A DNA stretch of 64,000 nucleotides, taken from positions 1-64,000 of the forward strand of contig JAJEEG010000002.1 of NCBI GenBank assembly GCA_022821085.1. The letters are read 5' to 3'. Shown here one piece after another: positions 16,601 to 25,112 of the stretch. The position numbers were made by a program, and so were the translations under genes. Positions within the stretch are counted from its first letter, which is position 1. Every line of letters starts with the position of its first letter. Under the pieces are notes generated by a model. The model ran no database searches. It was not told the origin of the DNA and saw only the letters and a list, made by a program, of their open reading frames with translations. The stretch comes from Candidatus Latescibacterota bacterium (lineage in GTDB: Bacteria; JAAXHH01).

Positions 16601-19534
16601 ACCGCCGACGGGGACGGCCGGATTACCGGTGCGGACGGCAGAACAGCCGGTGCGGACGGCCGGACCACCGCCGACGGGGACGGCCGGATTACCGGCGCGG
16701 ACGGCCACATCCGGGAGATCACCGTGCGGGGCGCGCGGGAACACAACCTGAACGATCTCTCCGTGACGATCCCCCGGGACCGGATGACGGTATTCACGGG
16801 CGTGTCGGGCTCGGGGAAGACTTCCCTGGCCCTCGATACGATCTACGCGGAAGGCCAGCGGCGGTACGTGGAATCCCTGTCCGCCTATGCCCGGCAGTTC
16901 CTCCAGCAGATGCAAAAGCCGAAGGTGGACCACATCGTCGGCCTGTCCCCGGCCATTTCCATCGAACAGAAGTCCCCGGGCCGGAACCCCCGTTCCACGG
17001 TGGGCACCATCACGGAGATCTACGAATACCTGCGCGGGCTCTACGCCCTCGTGGGCGACCCCCACTGTCCGGCGTGCCGAGTGCCTGTCGGCGCGCAAAC
17101 GCCCAGCCAGATCGTGGACCGCATCATGACCCTGCCGGAAGGGACCCGCGCCACGCTCCACGCCCCGCTGGAGCCCGAAGGCGCAGACGGGTATGACGTC
17201 CTCCTGGACCGGGCCCGCCGGAACGGGTTCATCCGGGTGCGTATCGACGGTGAGTTGCGGCGGCTCGAAGAGGACATAGAGATCGACCGCCGTCGACGCC
17301 ACGAGTTGTGTGTAGTGGTGGACCGGATCGTCATGCAGGGCGACGTGCGCCAGCGCCTGGCCGACTCCGTGGAGACGGCCCTGGAACTATCGGGAGGGCT
17401 GCTGATCGCCGAAGTGGAGGAGCCGGACACCGGCAGTCTCCGCGACATCCGTTTCAGCCGGTACTATTCCTGTCCGTCCTGCGGAAACAGCTACGACGAG
17501 CCTACGCCCAAGAGCTTCTCCTTCAACCACCGGTCGGGCATGTGCCCCGAATGCGAAGGACTCGGCACCCAGCCCGGCATCGATCTCGACCTGCTGATAC
17601 CGAATCGCGCGAAGCCGGTGCGTGAAGCCGCGGCCGCGATCTGGGGTGAAGACGCAGCGGGTGTAAACGCCATGGGCGAGCGGTCCATGCTCGACCTGTT
17701 GGAACAGGTGGCGTCCACGAGTGGTTTTGCCCTCGAGACGCCGGTCGACGCCTTGTCGCCGGAACAACTCCAGGAGTTACTCTACGGAAGCGAACGGTGG
17801 GTGGACGACCAGCGGGTACCCGGCCTGTCTTTCCAGTTCCGGGGCATCTTCCCGACGGTGGAACTGGTCGCCCGGTACGCGAACCGCTTCCCTGAACTGG
17901 CCCGTATGCTGCAGCCGACGCCCTGTTCGGCCTGCGCGGGCGGACGGCTCCGTCCCGAGAGCCTCTCCGTGATGATCGACGGCGTGTCCATTGCCGGGCT
18001 TTGTGCGCTGCCCATCGACCGCGGCATGGACTTCATCGAGAAGCTGGAACTCTCGGCGTCCCAGCGGGAAGTCGCGGGCGAGGTGTTAACGGAAATCCGA
18101 AACCGCATGCGCTTCCTGCTGGACGTGGGACTGGAATACCTGACGCTCGACCGCCGTGCGCCCACGCTTTCGGGCGGCGAGGCGCAGCGGATCCGCCTGG
18201 CCAGCCAGATCGGATCGGGACTGACGGGCGTGCTCTACGTGCTGGACGAACCCACGATCGGACTCCACCCGCGGGACAACCTCAGGCTGATCGAGGCCCT
18301 GGAAAACCTGCGCGATCTCGGCAATACCCTCATCATGGTGGAACACGACCGCGACACGCTGGAGCATGCCGACAACCTGGTGGATTTCGGTCCGGGGGCC
18401 GGCGTGCACGGGGGCCGGATCGTGGGCCAGGGCGCGCCCGGGAACCTCAAGGAACACGAGACATCGCTCACCGGGCGTTACCTCGCCGACCGGCTGCGCA
18501 TCGAAGTGCCCACTGACCGCCGCAAGCCGGGCCGCAACAGGCTGCGCATCCTCGGGGCCCGCCAGAACAACCTCAAGAACATCGACGTGACGCTGCCCCT
18601 CGGCCTCTTCATCTGCGTTACGGGGGTGTCCGGCTCGGGAAAGAGCTCCCTGGTCAACGACATCCTGTATCCCGTGCTGGCCTCCACCCTGCACCGCGCC
18701 CAGGTCAATCCCGGTCCCCACGACGAGATCAAGGGGCTGCGCTTCGTGGACAAGGTCATCAACATCGACCAGACGCCCATCGGCCATTCCCCGCGCTCGG
18801 ACCCCTGCACCTACGTCGGGCTCTTCGCGCCGATCCGCTCGCTCTACGCCCGGACCGTGGAGGCCCGGATGCGGGGCTACGAACCCCGCCGGTTCAGCTT
18901 CAACGTGCCCGCGGGCCGTTGCGAGGCCTGCCAGGGGCTCGGCGTGCGCAAGATCGAAATGCATTTCCTGGCAGACGTGTGGATGACCTGCGAGGTCTGC
19001 GACGGGAAGCGCTACATGAAGGAGACGCTGGAGGTGACCTACAAGGGCAAGACCATCGCCGACACGCTGGAGATGACCGTGGCCGAGGCCCTCGAGCATT
19101 TCGAGAACGTGCCCCGCATCCGGCGCATGCTCCAGACGCTGTACGACGTGGGTCTCGACTACATCAAGCTCGGCCAGTCGGCCGTCACGCTTTCGGGCGG
19201 CGAGGCGCAGCGGGTCAAGCTTGCGAAGGAACTCTCCCGGCCGGGCACAGGCAAGACCATCTACCTGCTGGACGAGCCGACTACGGGACTGCACTTCGAC
19301 GACATCCGCAAGCTGTTGAAGGTCCTGAACAGGCTGGTAGACAAGGGGAATACGGTGCTGGTGATCGAGCACAACCTGGACATCATCAAGACGGCCGACT
19401 GGATCGTCGATCTCGGACCGGAAGGCGGTGACCGGGGCGGTCACGTGGTTGCCGCGGGGACGCCCGAGGAAATTGCCGGTTCGCTCTCCCATACCGGAAA
19501 GATCTTGTCACGGGAACTGATGGCGGGGACGTGA
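13691..19534 (+). CDS. uvrA: Double-length tandem UvrA (excinuclease ABC subunit A fusion)
   Basis: 1947 residues, about twice the usual 940, made of two complete UvrA units in one frame. Unit 1 (about 1-945): Walker A GVSGSGKSS near 34, zinc-finger pairs CNNC/CANC (about 254 and 279) and CEAC/CPVC (about 741 and 764), signatures LSGGEAQRIRL and LSGGEAQRIKL, Walker B YVLDEPSIG and YVLDEPTTG. Unit 2 (about 1008-1947) repeats all of these (GVSGSGKTS near 1038, CPSC/CPEC, CEAC/CEVC, LSGGEAQRIRL, LSGGEAQRVKL). All four ATP sites and both zinc pairs look intact, so neither half is obviously dead. UvrA dimers scan DNA for bulky lesions and load UvrB; here one chain could form the whole dimer. The halves are joined by a repeat-rich linker (about 950-1007). 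ATG 13691 has only a weak ribosome site. Confidence 0.97.
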   Translation: MAGTTIQIKGARVHNLKNVNLDLPKDALICFTGVSGSGKSSLAFDTLYAEGQRRYVESLSAYARQFLGQMQKPDVDRITGLAPAISIEQKAAGLNPRSTVGTITEIYDFLRVLYARVGVPHCTKCGERIGAQTLEQIVVRILALPEGTRMLVMAPVIQGRRGEYRDLFEDLRRQGYLRARVNGVVANLSEDPDLDRNMRHTIEVVTDRLVMRDDIRTRLVEAVEGALHLGQGTVMVQLEEDGRTSDLLFSTRYACNNCDLSYEEPTPQLFSFNSPQGMCANCHGLGTMMRIEPRLIVPDPSKSINEGAIEPLGTIANLWKRHFFEGIAQHVGFSLDTPWERLAEEARRVVLYGLGYKRITFTFRNGKGGEWSHKDRFNGVVNDLEKRYHTLKSQRHKAELERYMAIGKCDQCHGERLKPEALSVTLGGLSIAALCRLPILDIHAFFGKLTLSDAESQIGDEALKEIVARLDFLLNVGLEYLTLERTAPTLSGGEAQRIRLASQIGRGLVGVMYVLDEPSIGLHPRDNRRLLDTLGHLRDQGNTVIIVEHDEETMWASDHIVDFGPGAGVNGGEIVAEGRPGAVAASTASLTGQYLCGKKTIPVPASRRGVDGTWLTILGARQNNLKNLDVRLPVGRFTCVTGVSGSGKSSLINDILYAALARSLNKAGTQSGEFDGLKGVGHLDKIINIDQAPIGRTPRSNPATYTKVFDAIRALFAETPEARVRGYKPGRFSFNVRGGRCEACEGNGATRVEMDFLADMWVTCPVCEGKRFDRETLEVKYKGHSIADVLDLDVQEALEIFEHVPSIARVLRTLYDVGLGYIKLGQPAPTLSGGEAQRIKLGRELCKRSTGRTMYVLDEPTTGLHFEDITHLLAVLNAFVDKGNTVVVIEHNIDVIKTADWIIDLGPEGGEAGGRVIAEGTPETVAGIAGSSTGQILAKALRPSGPTEPSSGTPESLPAASRTAGADGRTTADGDGRITGADGRTAGADGRTTADGDGRITGADGHIREITVRGAREHNLNDLSVTIPRDRMTVFTGVSGSGKTSLALDTIYAEGQRRYVESLSAYARQFLQQMQKPKVDHIVGLSPAISIEQKSPGRNPRSTVGTITEIYEYLRGLYALVGDPHCPACRVPVGAQTPSQIVDRIMTLPEGTRATLHAPLEPEGADGYDVLLDRARRNGFIRVRIDGELRRLEEDIEIDRRRRHELCVVVDRIVMQGDVRQRLADSVETALELSGGLLIAEVEEPDTGSLRDIRFSRYYSCPSCGNSYDEPTPKSFSFNHRSGMCPECEGLGTQPGIDLDLLIPNRAKPVREAAAAIWGEDAAGVNAMGERSMLDLLEQVASTSGFALETPVDALSPEQLQELLYGSERWVDDQRVPGLSFQFRGIFPTVELVARYANRFPELARMLQPTPCSACAGGRLRPESLSVMIDGVSIAGLCALPIDRGMDFIEKLELSASQREVAGEVLTEIRNRMRFLLDVGLEYLTLDRRAPTLSGGEAQRIRLASQIGSGLTGVLYVLDEPTIGLHPRDNLRLIEALENLRDLGNTLIMVEHDRDTLEHADNLVDFGPGAGVHGGRIVGQGAPGNLKEHETSLTGRYLADRLRIEVPTDRRKPGRNRLRILGARQNNLKNIDVTLPLGLFICVTGVSGSGKSSLVNDILYPVLASTLHRAQVNPGPHDEIKGLRFVDKVINIDQTPIGHSPRSDPCTYVGLFAPIRSLYARTVEARMRGYEPRRFSFNVPAGRCEACQGLGVRKIEMHFLADVWMTCEVCDGKRYMKETLEVTYKGKTIADTLEMTVAEALEHFENVPRIRRMLQTLYDVGLDYIKLGQSAVTLSGGEAQRVKLAKELSRPGTGKTIYLLDEPTTGLHFDDIRKLLKVLNRLVDKGNTVLVIEHNLDIIKTADWIVDLGPEGGDRGGHVVAAGTPEEIAGSLSHTGKILSRELMAGT
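16577..16708 (+). repeat. 66-bp tandem duplication encoding the linker between the two UvrA units
   Basis: Two near-identical 66-base units (16577-16642 and 16643-16708) encode 22 residues each, beginning TAGADGRTTADGDGR. The two copies differ at only a few bases. Each unit itself contains smaller GACGGCCGGA-type repeats. The result is a flexible Gly/Asp/Thr linker. Confidence 0.95.
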
Positions 19535-19772
19535 CCCTGTTTCGCCAGGTCACGCCGACCGGATCGACAAACGTCGCGCGGGACCTGACTCCAGGAAAGT
19601 GACCGTTTCACCACGCCTTTTCGAGTTGCCAGGAAATGGTCGCTGGGCTATCTTGTCGTATCAATCCCAGAATCGTCATAATACTGGTACACCGAATGGA
19701 TCTGCCCGAGAATGTGCCAGACCTCGGCCATTTCTACTGCTTGATGTGAAAACTCATTGGAGGATTAACCGA

Positions 19773-20995
19773 ATGTCTGAAGGTGCGAACTTCGAATTGC
19801 TGGAGAAGTTGGAAACCCATGCTGTGCGTGTCCGTTCCCTTCTTGAATACTGCTCCAACGAAGAACAGACGAAGGTCTCGCTGATTAATCCATACCTCGA
19901 ACACCTGGGATTCGATGTGCGCGACCCGCGTTATGTTCAACTTGAATATCGGTCAGAAACGGATCAGGTACGGAACGTGTGGATTACGCGCTGTTGAAAA
20001 ACGGCAAGCCCGCTTTACTAATCGAGGCCAAGCCCGCCACAACGACACTCCCGTCAGAAGCTCCCGTGCAGTTGAGACGCTATGCCATGGCACTTCCAGA
20101 ACTTCGTTACTGTGCGGTTACCAACGGTGTTCATTGGCATTGGTATGCCAAGTCTGAGAATTCGGGTGATTTAAACCCCAACCCATTCCTGGTTCACGAT
20201 GCGACGGATCCCAACGTCGTCGAGGTCAGATGGCTCGCCTCCCTCCGCAAAGATCCGCAGAACTGGGACAGCATCGCAACAGAGCAGAATCTTCAAACTA
20301 AAATCGGAGAGTGGTTCACTCATCAACGTACCAACCCTGACGAGCATTTCATCGTTTCGATCATTCGAGGCGTGAACGAACGCAACAATCAGAAAACGAG
20401 AGACGTGGTATCACGTATCTGGGTGAAAACCATAGCAATGCACATGCAGAAGGAAATCGACAAAGCATTGCGCCGGGCCAGTAAACCGGAGCAAGAAGAG
20501 ACGGAGGCAGTCAATCCTTCCGGAGATGGTGGTACGTCGACGAAAGAAGACGTACAGGATTCGGGTGAAACGGCGGAGTTCAACACGCCGGAGGACGTGG
20601 TCCGACTCGGCGTCGGTTTGAGGCGCGCCTGGCGAATCATCGGCGAGGAGCATTGGCAGATCGAACCTAACATGACTGCGCTGTGCAGGAGAATTTACCT
20701 GGTCCTTGCCGATATGCATGATCAGGGTATCGACGATTTCTTCGCTAGTGTAACCAAGGCCTTCGCGGGTGATCCAAATAAGTCTTTATGGATACAAAGA
20801 AAAAGCGATCTGGATGCTCAGCAGGTCAGGCGCTATACCGATTTAACTCCCGTGTGGTGTTTTCATCATCACGCCAGCAATGAGATCAAAATCAACCGAT
20901 TGCGAGAGATTGCACCGTCCTGCATTTCCTCGGGGAAATCGGTCCATCTGAACGACTGTTTCGAGATCTGGGATCCACGAATCGATGGAAACTAA
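19773..20995 (+). pseudogene. Frameshifted orphan nuclease with HsdR_N-like PD-(D/E)XK domain
   Basis: Two overlapping frames together give one protein. The first starts at ATG 19773 (GGAGGA 9 bases upstream) and runs through LLEYCSNEEQTKVSLINPYLEHLGFDVRDP, the typical start of a type I restriction subunit R N-terminal domain; it stops at 19997. The continuation is in the next frame from about 19979 (VDYALLKNGKPALLIEAKP), giving the Asp and Glu-x-Lys of a PD-(D/E)XK active site, then LRRYAM and AVTNGVHWHWYA typical of this family. There is no helicase part. About 250 further residues include a Glu/Ser-rich linker and an uncharacterised C-terminal domain (QQVRRYTDLTPVWCF). A GTG-like duplication at the junction (about 19977-19981) would explain the shift; assembly error or genuine inactivation are both possible. 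Base composition is clearly lower in G+C than the flanks. Confidence 0.75.
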
Positions 20996-21056
20996 CGGTG
21001 TCTAGGTTATACTTGCTTCGTGTATTCACTTCTAAACGTCGATGAGAGGCAGCACG

Positions 21057-21389
21057 ATGACGTCCGAAGCGACGATATTAGCGATGGTAAATCGCATTGT
21101 AGGTAAATTTCAACCGTCTCGCGTAGTGCTCTTCGGTTCCCACGCTAGGGGCGCAGCCGATGGATCTAGCGATGTGGATCTGCTTGTTGTGATGCGAGAC
21201 GTTCAAGACAAGCGTCTTGCGGCGGTCGAGATCAGGCGGTCTCTTGGAGATCTTCCGATCAGCAAGGATATTGTTGTAACCACCCACGATGAGATCAGGC
21301 GTCGAGGCGCGATTGTAGGAACCGTGCTTCACGCCGCACTTCGTGAAGGGGTAACTGTGTATGAACGACCCCGATCTCTCGGCAAATGA
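21057..21389 (+). CDS. MNT-type nucleotidyltransferase (antitoxin of a HEPN/MNT pair)
   Basis: About 110 residues from ATG 21057 (GAGAGG 7 bases upstream; the ATG at 21042 has none). Minimal nucleotidyltransferase fold: RVVLFGSHARG then SDVDLLVV (the GSxxRG and DxD metal site) and a third acidic strand KDIVV. In characterised MNT/HEPN modules the MNT protein neutralises the HEPN RNase by adenylylating it. The downstream HEPN gene overlaps it by 29 bases, which points to translational coupling. Confidence 0.9.
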   Translation: MTSEATILAMVNRIVGKFQPSRVVLFGSHARGAADGSSDVDLLVVMRDVQDKRLAAVEIRRSLGDLPISKDIVVTTHDEIRRRGAIVGTVLHAALREGVTVYERPRSLGK

Positions 21390-21771
21390 AGCTCGCCGCT
21401 GGCTGCAGTTCTCCAAAGAAGATCTCGATGTCGCTTGGCGTCTGATATCGGGCACGCCGACTGCTCCACGCCACGCATGCTGGCTCAGTCAACAAGCGGC
21501 TGAGAAGGCGCTGAAGGCAGCGCTTGTGCTTGAAGGTATCGAGTTCTTCTTCACTCATGACTTGGACGCCCTGCGTAACCGCCTACCTGACAGTTGGTCC
21601 GTTCGAATTACGCACGCCGACTTGGCCGAGTTAACTGAGTGGGCGGTGGAATCGAGGTATCCCGGAGATTGGCCTCAGCCCACCGACGAGGACGCAGCAC
21701 GAGCGGAGGCAAGATCAATCCACGAGTCAATTACGGAAGAATTTCGAAGTCGTGGTATTATCGCAGTGTAG
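21361..21771 (+). CDS. HEPN domain protein (probable RNase toxin partner of MNT)
   Basis: 136 residues, all-helical HEPN (PF05168 type): WLQFSKEDLDVAWRLI, the core RHACWLSQQAAEKALKAAL and FTHDLDALRNRLP. An Arg-x6-His (RAEARSIH) near residues 113-120 fits the HEPN ribonuclease motif class, but the H-x-Tyr that is adenylylated in the best-studied HepT is not present (His-Glu-Ser here), so the mode of control may differ. It converges on the radical SAM gene with 30 bases between the stop codons. Confidence 0.87.
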   Translation: MNDPDLSANEARRWLQFSKEDLDVAWRLISGTPTAPRHACWLSQQAAEKALKAALVLEGIEFFFTHDLDALRNRLPDSWSVRITHADLAELTEWAVESRYPGDWPQPTDEDAARAEARSIHESITEEFRSRGIIAV

Positions 21772-21801
21772 CTTTACTGAAGATGAGCAAATACGGGGTT
21801 C

Positions 21802-22902
21802 TCAAGCGCTACTGCGCCAGGTCCGTAGCAGGCCTTCCAGCAACCTTCCGAGCTTCAACGAAGATTCCGTCTCGCCCCGGCAACTGTACCAGCACCGGTT
21901 GCAATCGATCTTCCTGGAAACTTTCTTGAAGTCGGCATATCCGGACTGTACGGGCAGTTCCGCGCAGGGCTTTACGTCGCCGTCGGGGGTCAGTTGCACC
22001 AGCCACTTGCCGGCCGCCGTGCAGGACCGTGGAAGGGTATCCTGGAAATAGGCGGGGACGCGGCGCAGGTACCAGGCGGAACTGACGATGTTCCCCAGGC
22101 GGGATTTCTGGAAGATCAGATCCTCGATCACGGACTCCAGCCGCTCGGCGTGGGCGGGATCCACCAGGTGGGTTTCGTTCCCGTTCTTGAAATCGCTGTA
22201 GCAACTGTAGGAAACCTTGGCGCCCATGGTGCGCGCCAGGTGCGCTATGGGCACGACGTGGTCCAGGTTGTCCCGCATGATCACCGTGTTGAAGATCACG
22301 TTGACCCCCCGGGCCGTCAACTGGGGCACGAGCGTAGTTATATGCTCGTACAGCCCCTCGATGCCTCGTTCCTCGTCGTGTTCGCGTCCGATGTAATTCA
22401 ACGAAATCGAGATGTGGTCCAGGCCGGCATCCCACAGGGCCATGGCCTTTTCCACGGTCATTAGAGATCCGTGGGTGACCATGCCGATGTAGACGAATCC
22501 CTGGGATTCCTTGATGCGCCTGACCGCCTCGGGCAGTTGCTTGTTGATCGTGGGTTCCCCGCCGGTCAGGGTGACCGTAAGGGGGTTCAGTTTCCGCAGC
22601 GCCTCCACGTAGTCGTAGTCGCCCAGCTTGCCCGAACGTTTCGTCTTCCAGTAATCACAGAAATCGCAAGTGGCGTTGCACAGGTAGGTCACCTCCATGT
22701 TCACCGACATCGGCCCGCCCTTCAATCGCACCCAGATGTATTTGAGCAGGGCTCGTAGCTTCATGCCGACGGACATGGGCCGCAGCAACGTCCGGTCGTA
22801 CCCGAGATAGCCCGCGTCCGGCTGCAATACGGGCGGTGCGGGCGGTCCGGGAGACGGCGGGATGAGTTCTACCGCCGGGGAGATCTGAACCTGTTCGGAC
22901 AT
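21802..22902 (-). CDS. Radical SAM protein with SPASM-like C-terminal cysteine cluster
   Basis: 366 residues. The SAM [4Fe-4S] motif is CNATCDFC near residue 75, followed by LTGGEPTIN. The C-terminus has further cysteines (SCTAAGKW, VKPCAELP, IDCNRCWYSCRGE) typical of a SPASM/twitch auxiliary cluster. Such enzymes modify peptides, lipids or sugars by radical chemistry; the N-terminal Pro-rich stretch precedes a short amphipathic segment (MKLRALLKYIWVRL) that may touch the membrane. ATG 22902 has AGGAG 8 bases upstream. The gene follows a phosphodiesterase by 10 bases, so the two are co-transcribed. Substrate unknown. Confidence 0.9.
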   Translation of the reverse strand: MSEQVQISPAVELIPPSPGPPAPPVLQPDAGYLGYDRTLLRPMSVGMKLRALLKYIWVRLKGGPMSVNMEVTYLCNATCDFCDYWKTKRSGKLGDYDYVEALRKLNPLTVTLTGGEPTINKQLPEAVRRIKESQGFVYIGMVTHGSLMTVEKAMALWDAGLDHISISLNYIGREHDEERGIEGLYEHITTLVPQLTARGVNVIFNTVIMRDNLDHVVPIAHLARTMGAKVSYSCYSDFKNGNETHLVDPAHAERLESVIEDLIFQKSRLGNIVSSAWYLRRVPAYFQDTLPRSCTAAGKWLVQLTPDGDVKPCAELPVQSGYADFKKVSRKIDCNRCWYSCRGETESSLKLGRLLEGLLRTWRSSA

Positions 22903-22912
22903 GAATATGCTC

Positions 22913-24355
22913 CTACGCCACGGCGCGCGTGGCGGCGGTGACGGAATCTCTGCCGTCTATGATCCCTTTGACGGTACGTCCCGTCAGGTTCAGCATGGCG
23001 GGGAACACGTCCACGGTGCGGACGCATTCCGCTGCGATGTCCGTGTTCATCATCAGAGGCACGTGCATATGGTCGCGATGCAATGAACCGTGGGTCGACT
23101 TGTGCTCGGGATGTTCATGCCGGTATCTCAGATCGTAGCCGTTCCGGGCGCTTACGATAAGGTCACCTGACCGCGGTGAACCGAAGACGCGCAGCAACTG
23201 GTAAGGCGCGTCGGGATATTCCGTGTCGAACGTGGCGGAGAGCATCTGTTCATCGGAGGCTTCGGCCGGCATGCCGCCGTAGCCGAAAGGATCCTGACCC
23301 TCGAGCACGCGGTACGCGATGCCGCCGGGTATCTCCCTGATTTCACTGGTTCCACGGTGTCCGCAGACGATGACCGCGTCCTCCCGGGTCGCCGCCACCA
23401 GGTCTACCGCCTCCTGTTCGAGCAGGGCCTCGATGGGATCGGTTTCCCCCAATGCGCGGATTTCATCGTATGATGGCCTTTCTTCCCACGTCTCGCCCTT
23501 CTTCAGGTAGATATGCGCCATGCCGTTGCCCGAGACCATCATTGCCGCGTCGCATCCACTGCGCAGGATCCGGGGATAGTACAGCGTATTGAATCCGATT
23601 TCGTCGAGAAAGGACCATAGTTCGAAATGCGTGTGGGTGGCGGTCAGGCCGTGATCGCTGGAGACCACGAAAAGTGTGTCGTCCAGCCTGTTCAGCCGCT
23701 GAAGCCGCTCTGCCAGCCTGCCGAACCCCCGGTCGAATGCCCGGTAAGCCTCCAGCGTGGCGTCCGAAAAGGGATCGGTGTAATGGGAGTATTCGTCCAC
23801 CGCGGGAAATACGACCGACAGAAAATCCACGGCCTGGTCGACGGCCCGGTCGATGTACCTCCAGGCCGCGTCGTCCATGACCTGCCAACGGCCGGATAAA
23901 TGGGCGTAATACAAGTACCAGTTCCTGGTCAGCAGCGTCCGGTTTTCGAATATGCCCAACCCCTTGTTTACCAGGCTGAACACGCCCGCCGGGCGCTCGA
24001 AGTATTCGAAGATGGTGTGGATTTCGTCCTTCAGATCGCTGTCGATATACAGTCCACCCGGTCCCACGTAACTGCGCGCCTGCCGGAAATGGGTGAGCCC
24101 CTCCGGCTGAGACCGGTCGAACCAGCGGATGCCGGGGAGATTGCACGTACCGGGCGTACAGCCGGTTAAAAAGGGCACATGGGCCGGACCGGTCGTGGAC
24201 GGGAACGAGGTCACCGCTTTCCGGTAGTCTCCCCGGTCGAGGACGTACCGCCGCAGGGACGGAAGTTCGCCGGCCTCGATCAATTTCCGCATGACGTCTT
24301 CACGTGCGCCGTCGACGAGGAAAAAGATACATCGGTTATAGACCGCCGCCGCCAT
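22913..24355 (-). CDS. Alkaline-phosphatase-superfamily phosphodiesterase (nucleotide pyrophosphatase-like)
   Basis: About 480 residues from ATG 24355 (AGGAG upstream; ATG 24373 is unsupported). Metal and nucleophile motifs of the type I phosphodiesterase/NPP family are visible: FFLVDGARED, the nucleophile loop FPSTTGPAHVPFLTG, FPAVDEYSHYTD, VVSSDHGLTATHTHFE and the late STHGSLHRDHMHVPLMM. No signal peptide is evident, so it may act in the cytoplasm. Family members hydrolyse phosphodiesters, nucleotide-linked or lipid headgroups, or act as phosphoglycerate mutase-like enzymes. Pairing with a radical SAM protein suggests a shared lipid or glycan substrate, which is inference. Confidence 0.88.
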   Translation of the reverse strand: MAAAVYNRCIFFLVDGAREDVMRKLIEAGELPSLRRYVLDRGDYRKAVTSFPSTTGPAHVPFLTGCTPGTCNLPGIRWFDRSQPEGLTHFRQARSYVGPGGLYIDSDLKDEIHTIFEYFERPAGVFSLVNKGLGIFENRTLLTRNWYLYYAHLSGRWQVMDDAAWRYIDRAVDQAVDFLSVVFPAVDEYSHYTDPFSDATLEAYRAFDRGFGRLAERLQRLNRLDDTLFVVSSDHGLTATHTHFELWSFLDEIGFNTLYYPRILRSGCDAAMMVSGNGMAHIYLKKGETWEERPSYDEIRALGETDPIEALLEQEAVDLVAATREDAVIVCGHRGTSEIREIPGGIAYRVLEGQDPFGYGGMPAEASDEQMLSATFDTEYPDAPYQLLRVFGSPRSGDLIVSARNGYDLRYRHEHPEHKSTHGSLHRDHMHVPLMMNTDIAAECVRTVDVFPAMLNLTGRTVKGIIDGRDSVTAATRAVA

Positions 24356-24434
24356 TCCGTCTCCTAAAAACATAGGACATCGTTACATACTAAATACGAG
24401 TATACAGTACAGGCTTGCAAGTATACCCGTTTCG

Positions 24435-25034
24435 CTATTCGATTTCAAGGGTTTTCGCACGCAGGGTGTTGAGCAATTCGTCGTAGGAGGTCCTGCTGAT
24501 CTTCTTGTAGAATGCGTCCCGGTTGGCCAGCGCGACACTCGCCCCGTCGATCACCATATCGTAGATGAGCCATTCACCTTCCTTTAGTTCCATCTTGTAG
24601 TCGACGAGCGTTTTGGTGCCCTTGTACCATACCGTCGTTCTCACCAGCGAGCGGCTGCCCCGGGTCTCTTCCCCGTCGTACGTCGTCCTGTCCGACCGCT
24701 TGCGCAGCTTGTCCAGCGCCCGGCTTTCAGTCCACCTGCGCAGGACCGAAACGAACTCCTCCCGCTCGGCGTCCGTCCGCTCCCGCCAGTGCCTGCCGAG
24801 TGAAATGCGGCTGTGCCGTTCGAAATCGAATCCGGAGACGACGGCATGGCGCACCAGGCTGTCCATGGCCGCTTCGGTGGCGGCCCCGTCCAGCGCGCTC
24901 AGCGCGGCGTCCCGCTGTTTCAGCGTCTCGATGGGCGAGTATTCCTGCGCGTAACTCCCGAAAGCAAGCAGCGACACCGCGGCCCAGGCGGCAAAGCGTC
25001 CCAGGCGGCGGACCGCACGGCGATTCACTTGCAT
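24435..25034 (-). CDS. MlaC/Ttg2D-family phospholipid-binding periplasmic protein
   Basis: About 199 residues from ATG 25034 (GGAGG 6 bases upstream). Signal peptide (RRLGRFAAWAAVSLLAFGSYAQ) and the MlaC pattern of small helices followed by FDFERHSRISLGRHWRERTDAEREEF, LVRTTVW and LKEGEWLIYDMVIDGASVALANRDAF, ending with a YDELLNTLRAK helix. MlaC ferries phospholipids between the outer and inner membrane. No MlaE/F/D genes are present in the window. Last gene of a TolC-DUF3047-MlaC run. Confidence 0.92.
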   Translation of the reverse strand: MQVNRRAVRRLGRFAAWAAVSLLAFGSYAQEYSPIETLKQRDAALSALDGAATEAAMDSLVRHAVVSGFDFERHSRISLGRHWRERTDAEREEFVSVLRRWTESRALDKLRKRSDRTTYDGEETRGSRSLVRTTVWYKGTKTLVDYKMELKEGEWLIYDMVIDGASVALANRDAFYKKISRTSYDELLNTLRAKTLEIE

Positions 25035-25112
25035 TTCCCACCTCCATCCTTTCATGCTGCAGGCCGGATTGCCCGGATCACCCGGATCGCCGGGTCGTCC
25101 GGACCGGCCGGA

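Noticed and set aside
19531-19553. GTGACC/GGTCAC hairpin across the uvrA stop codon as a terminator
   Set aside because: Only 6 bp with an 11-base loop and no T-run; it may be chance.
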